Shown piece after piece: positions 1 through 10,925 of a stretch of DNA of 64,000 bases. Source of the DNA: Amorphophallus konjac (lineage: Eukaryota; Streptophyta; Magnoliopsida; Alismatales; Araceae). How positions within the stretch are numbered: position 1 is the stretch's first letter; each line of letters begins with the position of its first letter. The DNA is taken from assembly GCA_022559845.1 (NCBI GenBank), contig CM040128.1:180836691-180900690 (forward strand). Reading direction: 5' to 3'. The position numbers were made by a program, and so were the translations under genes. The notes beneath the pieces are model-generated. The model was not told where the DNA came from and did no database searches. It worked only from the letters and a program-made list of their open reading frames with translations.

Positions 1-555
1 GCATACTGCTGTCAGGGGACGTGGCCTGAGGCTTGTGTAGTTTGAGAGTCGATATTTCTGTGGCCCTGGTTAGGACTTTTGCAGGGTACTGAGTCATGGC
101 CCCTAAGGGTCATTGTATCTTGGTTGAGTGTGACTGGAGTTATAACTGGTGGGTCAGGGAATGAATAGACATTGAAATGGTGACTGGGACCATGGTAGTG
201 AACCATGACGAACTGGTGACTGGGGCTTCTGGATTGAAGGTATTGAAGGTGTATGATCATAGAATGCAGGGTGTCTGGGAATTGGCTGAGACTGAGGTTC
301 ATTAGGATAAATGGATGGGATAATGTGTGGATACTAGGGTATGCGGGCCCGCTACAATGGAGCGGAGGCTATGTGTAAGACGAGCCAACCTGGGTGATAT
401 AAACCTAACTAGGAGCAGTAGGGTTAATGAATTAGGGATATGTATTGGTCAGGGACTGGCATGTTTTGACTGGAGAGGCCTATGATTTGTTGAGAGGTGG
501 GTGGACAGTCACCCTAACTGGTGGTGAGAGATTTTTTTTCTCATTACCGGCTCTA
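1..555. other. No gene; flank left of Tat-1
   Basis: No supportable ORF or domain is visible. The stretch ends at the TSD of Tat-1, and the other side of that insertion (from 32,890) is the region downstream of the Tat-2 integrase. By inference this segment is therefore the displaced 3' side of Tat-2, but no LTR end was recognised in it. Confidence 0.35.
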
Positions 556-560
556 CCGCC
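556..560. repeat. Left TSD of Tat-1 (CCGCC)
   Basis: The five bases next to the LTR end read CCGCC. The partner at 32,890-32,894 reads CCACC. One mismatch in five is compatible with an old insertion. Confidence 0.6.
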
Positions 561-959
561 TGTTGCTATTTTTTATGATGATGTGTCTATTGATGGTGTG
601 ATGTGAGAGATATAAAAGATGTGAAATATATGTGAGCAAGTGGTGCACTAACTCAAGCAATCAACATGAAATTCGTGGGCATGTCATCTCGATACTGCAG
701 AAATAAAGAAGGGGAAATAAAAACACACGCCAGGGCGTGGAGTAAAGGAATAAAAGGAAAACACACACCGAGGGTGTGGAGCAACTAAAAATAAAAGAGA
801 AAGTAAGAAAGATGATGAAAGAGATGACCAATACCCAAATAAAGGAAGGTGTGATCACCACCAAAGTAAACAATGTAGTAATACCACACTATGTACCTTG
901 GAAAGAGCTGAGTGAGGCCACCCGCCAGCGGGAGAAAGAAACCAGGCACTACGGAAGGA

Positions 960-2070
960 AAGCGGTCTAAAGGCGACCGCCAGACGACGTCAAATGGTCC
1001 TGCGATAGATCGCCTGAGATCCACAAACGGTCTTCCAAATGGCCGCAAGAGCACCCAGAGCAGCAACGTGAAACTTGTATGTCCACCCCTCTTGGCCGGC
1101 CAGAAGGGCTGGGCCTCGTGCAATGAACTCTGTACACCTGTAGAAGAATGCAAACACGAAGAAAAAAATAACCCAATAAGCCCTTGGACTAGTGTAGTAT
1201 CTATAATGTAATTAAGCTAAAGTGCATAAAAGGAAGGGTGAATACCTGGGGGGTTGGTGTTTTTTATCCCCTGTGGGGCGTGGAAAAGAGTAAGAGGATG
1301 TTTGAAAACGTGAATTGAATGCAGAGAACGTGATAGAGGAAGAGGGAATATGCTATGATGATGCAAAGGGAAAGGGAAAAACTAAGATAGAAAGACACAA
1401 ACTAAACCAATGGAACTCAATACTCCCTGGACCAGAAGCCTTAAGGACATAGAAAGGACTTCTCCCTGGTTGGTACTCGCTCCAGAACGTAGCAACACTT
1501 CGTGACAAACTCTAGAAAATCTCCTCCCTTCAAGCCATAAAGTCAAGGGTTCTATTTATAGACCCCCAAACCCTAGGTCGAGTTGGAGAGAAATCAACAA
1601 TAAAATAGGCCTAAACCTAGCAAACTCTCAAAGATAATACTCCCAAGAGTCCAGGGAAAAAAATAGAAGGTTATGAGAGTTTCTATCCAGAGAGAAATCA
1701 ACAAATCAAGGACTCTAGTTTGTCCACGGCCAAAGAGAGGAAGAACAGACAGAGCAGGACTCTCTATCTCTCCTAACGGTCTTGCGATAGACCGCAAGGC
1801 TTTATAAATGGTCGACTGATAGACCACATGGCTCAGTCATCCAGAAAGAGATAAGACCGAAGAAACCCAACATGACTCTCTATATGCCTAGTGGTCTAGA
1901 AGAGGACCGCTAGAGAGCCCTTAACGGTCGTGCGATAGACCGCGGGAGCTGATCGTCCCTTAAAAGATAAGGATTGAAAGGAAAGATGTTAAAGCAGGAC
2001 TCTTCCTCTGGCTAACGGTCTAGCAATAGACCACCAAAAGCTATCTAACGGCCTTTCGACAGACCGCTAG
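960..2070. repeat. Palindromic CGGTCT-N6-AGACCG motif array, 3' LTR
   Basis: Copies start near 963, 993, 1027, 1775, 1807, 1890, 1921, 2013 and 2046. The clearest (1,777-1,794) has perfect arms CGGTCT and AGACCG around a 6-base loop. Copies between 1,775 and 2,070 lie upstream of the minus-strand TATA box, in U3. Confidence 0.75.
1553..1560 (-). promoter_or_regulatory. TATA box of Tat-1 3' LTR
   Basis: TATAAATA on the minus strand, about 715 bases from the LTR start. The same site occurs at 32,166-32,173 in the other LTR. Confidence 0.6.
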
Positions 2071-2276
2071 GGGCATAGTTGTGGCAAAAAGATACGAAAT
2101 CTCACCAAGCTTAAAGCGACAAAAAAGACAAGGAATGAGGTCCAACCAAGGGGAGCGACCCATGAAAATAAGCCCAAACATGACCAAAATAGCCCAATAA
2201 TCGGTGAATAACTCGGGACATCATAAAATAGATAAGGAGATGACCCAACTCATTGGTCAGAAAATGGATGTCAATA

Positions 2277-2292
2277 GATGCCCCTCCTTAAC
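2277..2292 (-). other. Polypurine tract of Tat-1
   Basis: On the minus strand the bases just before the 3' LTR read AAGGAGGGGCATC, matching the G-rich tract ending in GCATC that precedes TGTTGACA-type LTRs in plant gypsy elements. This fixes the LTR as the 3' one. Confidence 0.6.
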
Positions 2293-3559
2293 ATCCTCTT
2301 TACAGGGGAACAAGCGGAGGTGAAGCGAAAGCGAATTGGATCATGGAGATGAAGCGAAAATGTAGCGGAGTGGACTGAAAAGCGGGCGTTAAGGTAAACC
2401 GAAACATGTCCTCAACCAACGAGCGATAGGAATCTACCTGAAAACTTCGAACCAATCACAAGGAACGGCCAAACTGAATGACGCATGCCTGGAGGAACTA
2501 ACAACTAAAGGAAATAAAAACACAACCAACCTCATCACTGGAACACACAGTTGATAGGCAGTCGGAGCAAGCGGAAAAGTAAAGAGACGAGAAACTAAAC
2601 TCCAGGCAGGAATCCTCAGCTAACCAAACTGAGCAAATAGATCAAAGAAAACCTTCCAACTCAGAGTGGAATGATTCTCATTACTTAAGACCATGGATAC
2701 ATAGTTATCCACCATTACTGAGATACTTTAGACAGATAAGGGCACATGAATGCTCAAAGATGCGTATGATGCATGCTGGACTAAAATAAAGGAAATCATC
2801 AAAACAAATGCAAAGAAAGGAAAAAAATAGGAAAATACTCGAGAATAGTATTGCTAGACCGGACAAATCAGGGTCAAGATATTATCTGCAACCACGGCGT
2901 GAAAATAGGACCATCGTCCCCCAACTCTTCCAACCTAACGGCCTATCCAACGATTAAACATGTGCACCTAGATCATCATCATTTTTGTTATAGGGGAACG
3001 TCAGATCCTAGAACACATGAATGACCAGCCGGTTCTCGAGGTAATATATCACATATACCATATAGTAATGCATTAAGGGACTAAGGATCGAGATACTTAC
3101 CTGACTTACCTGCCTGGCGAGAAACAACGTGTCATGATGGCGTTTATGATTATGACAATAAGAGGGGTTAGCCATCAACAATTATATATCAAAAAAGCAT
3201 GATGTATATCTGAGATGAAAACCACACAAGAATGGAACAAAGAATAGAGCAAATATAGCATTCCAATCCATCAATCATGCAGCTGCTCCAAACAGTCTAG
3301 ACAAGACCGCAAAGAGACGCCTAACGGTCTAGCGATAGACAGCTAGACGAAGGGCGGTTCACATTCTTCGATGAGGGTGACCCAGATAACAAACGGTCTG
3401 CATGAAGACCGCTAACGGATGCCTGCCGGTCTGACGATAGACCGCATGGCTCTGAGAGATTTCAAAATAGAGAACGGCCGTTCATTCTCCCATTCAATTC
3501 AATCCATTCAATCCTCATTCACAACCCCCACTCCGGCCACTCCGGTGACCCATCCTGGC
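2293..3559. other. Non-coding 3' region of Tat-1
   Basis: No coding potential is visible. Further palindromic motif copies occur near 3,327 (AACGGTCTAGCGATAGAC), 3,393 and 3,424, tying this stretch to the Tat-1 LTRs. Confidence 0.5.
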
Positions 3560-3818
3560 GACCACCGTGAGCCTTCATTCAGGCGACCACGGGGAGGAAG
3601 AGGACGGCGGTGAGGAGATTTCTTAACCACTTGGAGGAGGAGGGATCGCCTCCGGCAGCAGCGGACCAACCGGAAGGGGACGAGCAGCCGACGGCCCAAA
3701 CAACGGTGGAAGAGTCTCCCACATTGGCGGAAGAGCCTGGAGACACTACGGAGTAGGGTGATGATGAGCCCACGGCCGAGGAGGCACCGGAGGCGCCGGC
3801 CGGGAGACCATCGTCGGA
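3560..3818 (+). pseudogene. Possible acidic 5' exon of the antisense PMD gene
   Basis: One + frame from about 3,560 is rich in Glu, Ala, Pro and Thr (for example EEPGDTTE), much more GC-rich than its surroundings, and ends at a consensus donor (GAG|GTAGGC at 3,818). It carries one internal TAG near 3,753 and has no clear start codon. By position it could be the upstream exon of the PMD gene at 4,228, but no splice partner is proven. Confidence 0.3.
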
Positions 3819-3984
3819 GGTAGGCCGACCTCCTTAAAAACCCAATTTTTCATTTTTAGATGATGCATGTGGGTAGAATAGGAAGGGAATGGGTCTGGGG
3901 ACCCCTAAAAAAATGTTGTAAAGGCCTTTTAGGCCATTTCCCATCTTGGGGAAATGGGGCGATCATGGCTCTCTCACTGGGTGC

Positions 3985-4075
3985 CTAGCGGTCCTTCCAG
4001 CGACCGCTAGGGATCTAGACGGTCTAGGCATGATCGATAGGGAAGAAGAAACGGTCCAGAGATGACCGTTTGGGA
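3985..4075. repeat. Palindromic motif copies between antisense exons
   Basis: Three copies of the Tat-1 motif (near 3,988, 4,018 and 4,051, for example AGCGGTCCTTCCAGCGACC) lie in the probable intron upstream of the PMD exon. Confidence 0.6.
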
Positions 4076-4104
4076 ACCATAGTGATTTTTGTTATTTTAT
4101 TTTA

Positions 4105-4126
4105 AATGCAATGCAATGCAATGCAT
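4105..4126. repeat. ATGCA short tandem repeat
   Basis: Four tandem copies of the 5-base unit ATGCA/TGCAA lie upstream of the PMD exon. Confidence 0.7.
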
Positions 4127-4227
4127 GAACTATAAACTATATGAATGACTGATTTTGATAGTTTAAATGTATGCAGGGGAAGAGACGGACTAGGATCTCC
4201 TGGCTGTAAGTCCAAGCAATATACCTG

Positions 4228-6255
4228 GTGCTGCCAAATTTCCAGAGAGACAGATTGGCTGCGATGGGATTCGGTGAGCTGCTGAGCATTGAGGTTATAA
4301 GGGTAGACACCGCGTTGCTGTATGCGTTGCACGAGAGATGGGGTCCGATCAGCAGAGCTTTTCTATTCCCGTGGGGTCATATGATCCCGACGCTAGAGGA
4401 TGTGGTGCAAATTACTGGACTTCGAGTGCACGGAGCGCCAGTGACGGGGACCATACATGTCGACTACCGAGAGTTGGCACGGGAGCTGCTCGACTTAGAG
4501 CTGATGAGACTAGGACGCCATTCATCGATGCTGACGAGAGCGACGCTCCAGGAGAGCCTGGGGCTAAGAGGAGCGGCGATAGCCATTGGAGAGCTACCAG
4601 AGGAGCACCTCGGGAGACTAACAGATAGAGCCCGGGAGAGAGTGGCGGCGAGACCAGGACCGGAGGGGGACGTCGTCCTTCGTCGCTTCCTGATGCTATT
4701 GTTTGGGAAGCTACTCTTCATGATGAGAGCGGATGGAGTGAGCTACAAGCTCCTCCCGCTTCTGAGAGACCTCGAAAGAGTTGGGGAGTACGCCTGGGGT
4801 GCTACAGTGTTGGCGTTCCTATTTGACTCCCTCAGCACCACCGACCGGCAGATGATGTTGGGCGGCTTCTCGCCTATACTTCATGTAAATGTTCTAAAAA
4901 AATGCGTATGCTTATGATTATGATTGCTAAATGATGACATTTAACTGATGCAGGTATGGAGCTACCAGTACCTCCCCGGCCAAGGGTGGGGAAAGGAGGT
5001 ACAGTCAGACTGGGTACCCATTGCGAGGCGATGGATGGAGGTTAGGGATAGGGGGTCGCTGCAATGCTTAGCGCGAGTGATCAAGGACGACATGGACACG
5101 TTCCCCTATGCATCGATAAGCTTCTAGACTTAAGCTTCTAAATGCACTTAAATGCTCTTATAAATGCTGACATTTGACTCAATTGCCCTTTCAAGTGTGC
5201 TGGACACCATACCGTGATGAGGTTCATGAGGGATAGCCCTGGGTGGAGGCAGCCCAGGCTTACGCGGGACGAGAGGTGTGGCTTCATTGCATGAACATCA
5301 TCAAGCCACTCCACTACCGCCTGATCATAAGGACCAGGGGCACCCACCAGCCAGAGGTGGAGTTCCCAGCGAGGGATGACGAGCGCGTAGGATGGTCCTC
5401 AAAGGGACTGAGCAGTGAGATCGACTGGGTCACCCGGGCGATCGACCAGGTGCGCGACTGGATGTGTAGAGGTCGGGTGCTACGGGCCCAGGCTACCAAC
5501 GATGAGGCCTACTTGAAGGCCTATCCCAGGAGATACGAAGATCAGGTCTTCTACAGCGCTCAACGACCGGTATGACTCTCTAAACTTATGCCTCTTAATT
5601 ATTTCTAATGCATTGACACCTTGACTTGCTATATGCAGCTAGACCCCCAGGGATGGATAGCGGAGCTCCAGGGTCTCCTCCACTCTACTGTGCAGCAGAG
5701 GGATGAGTTCCAGCGCGCACTGGAGCTTCTGGTGAGTTTTAAACCTTGGACTTAATATGCAAATGCACTTGGACTTGACTGACTTGATTTCTAAAATGCA
5801 GCGAGCCGAGGGAGCACAGCGGCAAGGACCGGACGCTCCATCCTCTTCTTCCCAGCCTGCGGGAGGCTGAGCTGAGTGGGATGTCGACTTCGCACGGGCA
5901 GTTGCTCGGGCCGAGGAGGCTGAGGCCACTCTCGCGGAGAGGGTAAGCAAACCAACCGATTTCCTTTGACTAAATGCTATGATAATGCAAATGACTGACA
6001 TGATGAATGTTTATGCAGGAGAGAGAGCTAGCCACAGCACTTAGTGAGGTAGAGTGCACTCGAGCGGAGGCAGAGCGACTCCGAGCAGAGCTGGAGAAGT
6101 CATGAACCGAGGTGAAGCGACTCCGAGTAGGAGCAGCGGACTTAGAGCGCTACCGGACAGGGGCGAGGGAGGCTCGGCGCCATGCCTATGACTTGAGGAT
6201 CAAGCTGCGGGCTGTAGAGAGGATAATGTGGATGATGGGTCAAGGACCCAAGTGA
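4228..6255 (+). pseudogene. Plant mobile domain (PMD) gene, antisense accessory ORF of Tat-1, decayed
   Basis: The first exon (4,228-4,884, 219 codons in phase) has the PMD/MAIN-like signature: FxRDRLAAMGFGELLSI, then ALHERWGPISRAFLFPWG and PTLEDVVQITGLRVHG. Further exons with GT-AG borders are 4,954 onward (VWSYQYLPGQGW), about 5,197-5,569 (CWTPYRDEVHEG), 5,639-5,731, 5,802-5,942 and 6,019-6,255. The last three are heptad-like and Glu/Arg/Leu-rich, probably coiled coil. Nonsense codons lie near 5,236 (TAG), 5,867 (TGA) and 6,103 (TGA), and the donor after exon 2 is lost, so it is a pseudogene. PMD proteins are plant proteins linked to transposons and silencing. PMD-type ORFs antisense between integrase and 3' LTR are known for Tat elements, which fits this position exactly. 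No function in the element is shown by the sequence. Confidence 0.75.
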
Positions 6256-7031
6256 AGCTAGTGGCAGAGCGGCGCACAGAGCAGCGCATTCCTGAACTTC
6301 CTTACCAGCTCCTCCGGCCATCGGAGGAATGAGGAGGGAGAGAGGTGACGACGACGAGAGGAGGGGAGCACTGCCATGGGCCTGCCAGAGAAGCGGCACG
6401 AGGGCACTGGCGATAGCTTAGGTCCAGGAGAGGGACCAGTTTGAGAGCTACCTTGTACTTATGCATGCATGTACATGATCTTTTGATTAGTAAAATGTGA
6501 TCTTTTTTGTCTTTTCAAATGCAAAATGTGTGGATGCGAATGCTGACTTACTAACAACGCCCTCTAGGACTGACAAAGAGAGCGGGAGAGAGAGAGAGAA
6601 CTGATGTTTAAGATGAGAAAAGATTATCAAACAGGACAAGAAGCTTGAAAATGATCTAATGAAAGATCGCAAGGAGAGACAAATGGTCGCGACATGACCA
6701 TTTGGCGAGAGGGAGAGAAGGTGGTGAAGGAAGGGAAGAAACGGCCGTCTGATGACCACTTATGGGAGCGTAGCGGTAGTGTGATAGACCACAAGGGCAA
6801 AGACTCAATCAAATCCGAGCGGGACACTCCGTGAGAGTCCCAACCCGTGGCTAGAAGCACCTAATCTGCATCAAGACCTATCCTAACTTAAATTGAGTCT
6901 ACCTAACCTCAATCCTAATGCATTAGGACTAGAATTAGAGCCCTATAACTAGGAATAGACTCAGAATTCGTAGCTCACAGAAATCTCTACTTTAAGCTCT
7001 TGAAAACTTCATAAAACGCACTCAAATCGTC
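6256..7031. other. Non-coding spacer between antisense pseudogenes, with motif copies
   Basis: No ORF is supportable. Tat-1 palindromic motif copies occur at about 6,667-6,705 (AAATGGTCGCGACATGACC), 6,740 and 6,770. The sequence before 7,032 is AT-rich and may be leader or promoter of the next antisense gene. Confidence 0.5.
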
Positions 7032-7938
7032 ATGAAGAGGAGCTTTGAAGCTAGCACCATGGGAGAGGTCATCTACACCGGGCCAAAGATGGCTAGGAAG
7101 GAGCATGAAGAGCTGCAGCGACTAACTTCCATCCCCAAGCAATTGAGCACAAGCTCTTCAAGAGAAGTGAGTTCAAGTCAATTTCAAAATTCATGAATTC
7201 TTTAAGCTTCTTCTCATGGCACTTCTCTTCTACCTTTTCTCCTCTTTTCCTTCCTTCTTCTAGCTTCTTCCTGGCCCAAGATGCTACTCTAGCTTGAAGT
7301 GGGTGGCTCCCATGATAAAAGAACTTCCTTTAGAGGTTCTCTCAATTTTAAAGGCATGGCACCTCCACCCTTTAGTAGTCCTAGCCAAGAATTTCCAAAA
7401 AATTTCCATAGATTGTCCTAGCATTTCAGCTCTAGTGGAGTTATGGCATCCTTAAACACACACTTTCATGTTCCCAACCTTTGAAGCTACTGTCCTTATA
7501 GAAGAGGTAGAGACCTTCCTAGCCCTTCTTAAGACTAGAGTGGGAGAAGAAGACTTGGTGTGTCATACGGTTGAACCTATAAACCCATCACTCATCTTGG
7601 GAGATTTTATACATAATCCAAAGGATGTTAGGACCATGATCAGCCCTCGCCATATTTATTTGATACCCATGGCTCAATGGATCACTGCTCATTGCAAAAA
7701 CAAGTGGGGGAGGCATGAAGCCATTGCCAAAGCTACTTCCATTTACTTGTGCGGGGTCTTGCTCTTTTCTACCACCGACCACCTCTTAGACATCCAAAAT
7801 CTCAGCATTATTAGTGGGTTGTGACGTGGTTTATCTATCTCCCAAGCTATCCTTTCTTACCTCTATGAAGGCCTTAGTTTAGCTTTTTTAGGGGGTCCCC
7901 TCTTTGGGTCAATGATTATCCTTGAGTGTTGGATGGGA

Positions 7939-7943
7939 ATTAG
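7939..7943. repeat. TSD of solo LTR (ATTAG), left copy
   Basis: ATTAG is repeated exactly at 10,389-10,393 on the other side of the LTR. Confidence 0.85.
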
Positions 7944-8355
7944 TGATGTGACACCACCTTGGGGTGATAATCACATGATCAAATGACCCTTGGACCTAGC
8001 AAGCAAACAACGCACGAACCGGTGACTTTACTCGGGCGGACTCACCCGCTAAGCGCACTCTTGTGCCTGTAGGCAAACCGGTGATAGTGGTGAGGGTCCG
8101 GGACGGGCCCTTGCTGCTCCGGGGGTTGGCTAGCTTTGGATTGGACCTCTCAAGGGTCCTAGGATGCCCACTCTCATAGGCGGCCAGCACACCGAGGGCG
8201 TGGGTGTTAATGGCTCTCTCGCAACTCACCCGCGGTAGTCACTCAATCATAAGCAAATTCGGGTTCGGGCGCTCCACTTACCACCGACGGCACTAAGATG
8301 CGATACTAATTAAGCAAAGGAATTTAAGCAAAGAGGAGTGTGCGGTGGCTCACCT

Positions 8356-8377
8356 GATCGGTGTGAAGACACCGATC
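8356..8377 (-). other. Leader hairpin plus splice-donor consensus (solo LTR)
   Basis: The arms GATCGGTGT and ACACCGATC (9 bp) enclose a 4-base loop. On the minus strand AGGTGAGC follows directly. Relative to elements A and B the arms differ by a paired C-G to T-A change. Confidence 0.75.
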
Positions 8378-9389
8378 CCGGTCGGAGACGAGGGCGAGCG
8401 AGGAAGCGTGGGCTTACCCGCACGCCGCGCCGGAGAAGCTTCGACCTGAAATTTTAAATGACATGCAGTACACCCCATGCAAGGGGGGGATCTTGGGGAA
8501 GGGAAACCAAAGAATACATCCAATTACTACCTCCACACAGGGAGGGGCTTTCAGCCGGCCAAGCGGGGATGGGAGAAAGTGATGAAAACACAAGAGAAGA
8601 AGCCGATGCCGAATCTGCCCGCTCTCTGCGATAGGGGACAGACAGCCAGAGTTGAGGACGCAGATCTTGATCTAGAATGTTGCTGATGACGGGACTAGTG
8701 GGAAACTCTTCGTATCTGGAACGGGAATGCCTCAGAATTTTGTTAATTTCTTCTGGTGCCGAGGCTGGTCCAGGAAGAGGCTCGAACAGGGTGGCAGCTT
8801 CTCAGACTGACAGCCTCAGGTTTCCAACAGCAGGAAGAAGAGGATGCCCCAACCGATCCCGAACTCAGAATCAAGTGCCGTCAAATCCGTTGGAACCGTG
8901 GACAAGCCCTCTTCGCACCAGGACTAGTGGAGAAGCCAAACGATATCGGAGAAGACCAGTGGAGTCTGAACAGTGGTGATAGGTCGGTGCAGACTATGGG
9001 GAAGCAGAACAATGTACCCAGAGAAGAAAATTGGTAACTCTTGAACACGAGTGCCGATCAGAGTTCTGCTTCTTGATTCTGAAAGTAGACAGGACTTGGA
9101 AGAACTTTTCAGAAGAACTCTTGGCTTGATTCTTCCGATGTTGGTCGTGGTGAAGCTTCTACTCCGGACCAGGTACTCCGCAGGGGCAGCTCTGCATAGT
9201 TGTGGGAGAACGGACCTCCCGGGCGACACGGACCTCGGATGCGGATGAGAGCACCACCGTTGCGAAGAAGACAGGAAGACGCTTCCGTGGATAGCTCTTG
9301 GGTCTTCAAACTCGTTCGGAGGAAGACGTGGTCACCTCTGCAACTGCTACTCTTCTACAGATCTTCAGTTGAGAGCTGTAGGTTGAAGA

Positions 9390-9955
9390 TGACGGGGGGA
9401 ATGGGGTATATGGGAGGGGAAATGGGGGTGGATGAGTGTGGGGAAAGCCCGGGCTATGAGGGGGACTAGGAGGGGGTGTTCCAAGGTGGGGGAAGGGAAG
9501 AATGGGGTCTGGAAGGGGGTCTAATAGGTGGTGGGAGGTGGAGCTACGAATTTGGGAAGGTGGGTGAGAGGGAAAGGGTATTTGAAAATGGGTTTAAGGG
9601 TGGGATTAAATTTTGGTCTTGGGGGATGGGAAGAGGTGTGTGGGGAAGGTAAAAAGGGGCTTGGGGAGTGGGAATTCTCCCTTGGGAGATGAGAGGGTGC
9701 TTGGGGAAGGGGAGTGGGTGGTTGGTGGTTGGAGGGTGGAGTGGGGAGTGGTGGAATCTCCCTTGGGGATGGGGTGGTGTTAAGGTGGGTTGGTGGGGAG
9801 TTGGGGATGAGTTATTGGAGGGGGGAAGAGAGAGAAAGGTGGTTGGGAGGGGAGGAGAGAGAAAAGTGCGCAGATTTTAGAGAGAGAAAGTAGAGGAGAG
9901 AGAAAATGACTTATTAGAGAGAGAGAGGTAGAGAGAGAGAGGGGGGTAGGGGCTT
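9390..9955 (-). repeat. Pyrimidine-rich leader of solo LTR (purine-rich on + strand)
   Basis: About 570 bases are almost wholly G/A/T with very little C on the + strand, ending in GAGAGA runs. The same strand bias is found downstream of the TATA box in A, B and the LTR at 61,771. Confidence 0.7.
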
Positions 9956-10060
9956 CTCACCCAATTGGATTCACTCCACTAAACTAAGTCTTTGAACTCT
10001 CAAATGGTAATTTTTTTATTGATTGATTCATTGACTGATTACAAATGGGGGAAATGGGGT

Positions 10061-10072
10061 CCTATATATAGG
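10061..10072 (-). promoter_or_regulatory. TATA box of solo LTR
   Basis: CCTATATATAGG lies at the position of CCTATAAATAGG in the related LTRs. Confidence 0.6.
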
Positions 10073-10925
10073 CAACCCACATTTTCACAAAAGACCCTGA
10101 CATTTAACACACTAACAAATAACCGAAGGAAGGGGGGGCGCCCATGGGCCTAGCCCAAAGAAATAGGCCCAATAGCAAACTCATTAGCCTAATGCGACTC
10201 AAACTTAGGGAAATGACTCATTAACCTAGGTACGAGACTCAAATAAAAGGAAAATTACATGATTATGACTCAAAGAAAATATGAAAATTACATGACTCGA
10301 CTTAGAGAAATATGACGGACACAATGGAGCTATGCTAGCAAGCAATCGAAGTTGTAAAAAATATGAAGGGCGAGAGATGCCCCCATCAATTAGACTCAAA
10401 TTTCTACCCAAGGAGGACATACCCTCAGCTAGCCGCATATTTGGGAGCCATCCACTCTTTTTTATAGGAGGTGCATCTGGATTCTCTTCACAGGTTGAAT
10501 GCCGGACCGCGGACAAGAAAACACGGTATGATTGGCGCCTCTTCCTCAACACCTTGCCAATTGACAAGTTCGTGATGTGACCCAAGGCTCTTCAGGGCAC
10601 TACTCCCAGATTACCTCGGCGACTGGGCCTAGACCTGTAGCTAGTGGGGAACAGTACCTTCGCGATATACAACCCGCGCCGGTGCTACTTACAAATTGGG
10701 CTTCGCCGTACTACGGTTCCAGCACTATCACACTACCCTCCCCTTCAAGCTAGAAAAATTGGGACCGAGGAGAATGAGCGGGCAGTCCGAAGCGCTCTGA
10801 CCATGTGGGAGATCAGCTGAGTCCGTGCCTTGCAAGAAAAAGTGACAGAGGATGAAGAGGAGTACCGTGCTTATGTGAAGGAATTACATAAGATCCGGCC
10901 CCGCGTGAATAAGAAATTGAATGTG

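Larger units (their letters stand above)
561..2276 (-). repeat. Tat-1 3' LTR
   Basis: The sequence aligns end to end with 31,173-32,889. It holds a TATA box on the minus strand (1,553-1,560) and nine or so copies of the CGGTCT...AGACCG motif. The outer end reads TATTGACATCC on the minus strand where the partner reads TGTTGACACCC, a point change in the terminal TG. Confidence 0.88.
7944..10388 (-). mobile_element. Solo LTR (2,445 bp) of a family related to elements A and B
   Basis: The LTR starts TGATGGGGGC on the minus strand at 10,388 and ends ...GTGTCACATCA at 7,944. No internal region is attached and both flanks show ATTAG, so it is a solo LTR left by LTR-LTR recombination. Order in the minus sense: TATA box (10,061-10,072), ~570-base pyrimidine-rich leader, conserved hairpin (8,356-8,377) with splice donor, then a 3' part similar to the A/B LTRs. 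It interrupts the DUF7745-like gene. Confidence 0.88.
7032..10925 (+). pseudogene. DUF7745-like antisense gene of Tat-1, split by a solo LTR
   Basis: A first exon starts at the ATG at 7,032 (MKRSFEASTMGEVIYTG) and ends at an AA|GTGAGT donor near 7,172. The second exon starts after a TTCTAG acceptor at about 7,263. It contains LWHP(stop)THTFMFPTFEATV, the F-x-FPxFExT-EE pattern of DUF7745-type plant transposon proteins, followed by GDFIHNPKD and a Trp/Gly-rich segment. Nonsense codons lie near 7,453 and at 7,822. After removal of the solo LTR and one TSD copy (7,944-10,393) the frame continues exactly (GIRLKFLPKEDIPSASRIFG) to a TGA near 10,578, then decays by about 10,925. With the PMD gene it forms a co-oriented antisense pair. 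The family name is from pattern memory and should be verified by profile search. Confidence 0.6.

Noticed and set aside
12..302. Minus-strand ORF of 96 codons at the window start
   Set aside because: No domain, low complexity, no conserved neighbour; probably random opening in decayed element DNA.
9668..9880. Gly/Trp-rich ORFs in the purine-rich stretch of the solo LTR
   Set aside because: Composition artefact of the GA-rich strand opposite the pyrimidine leader.
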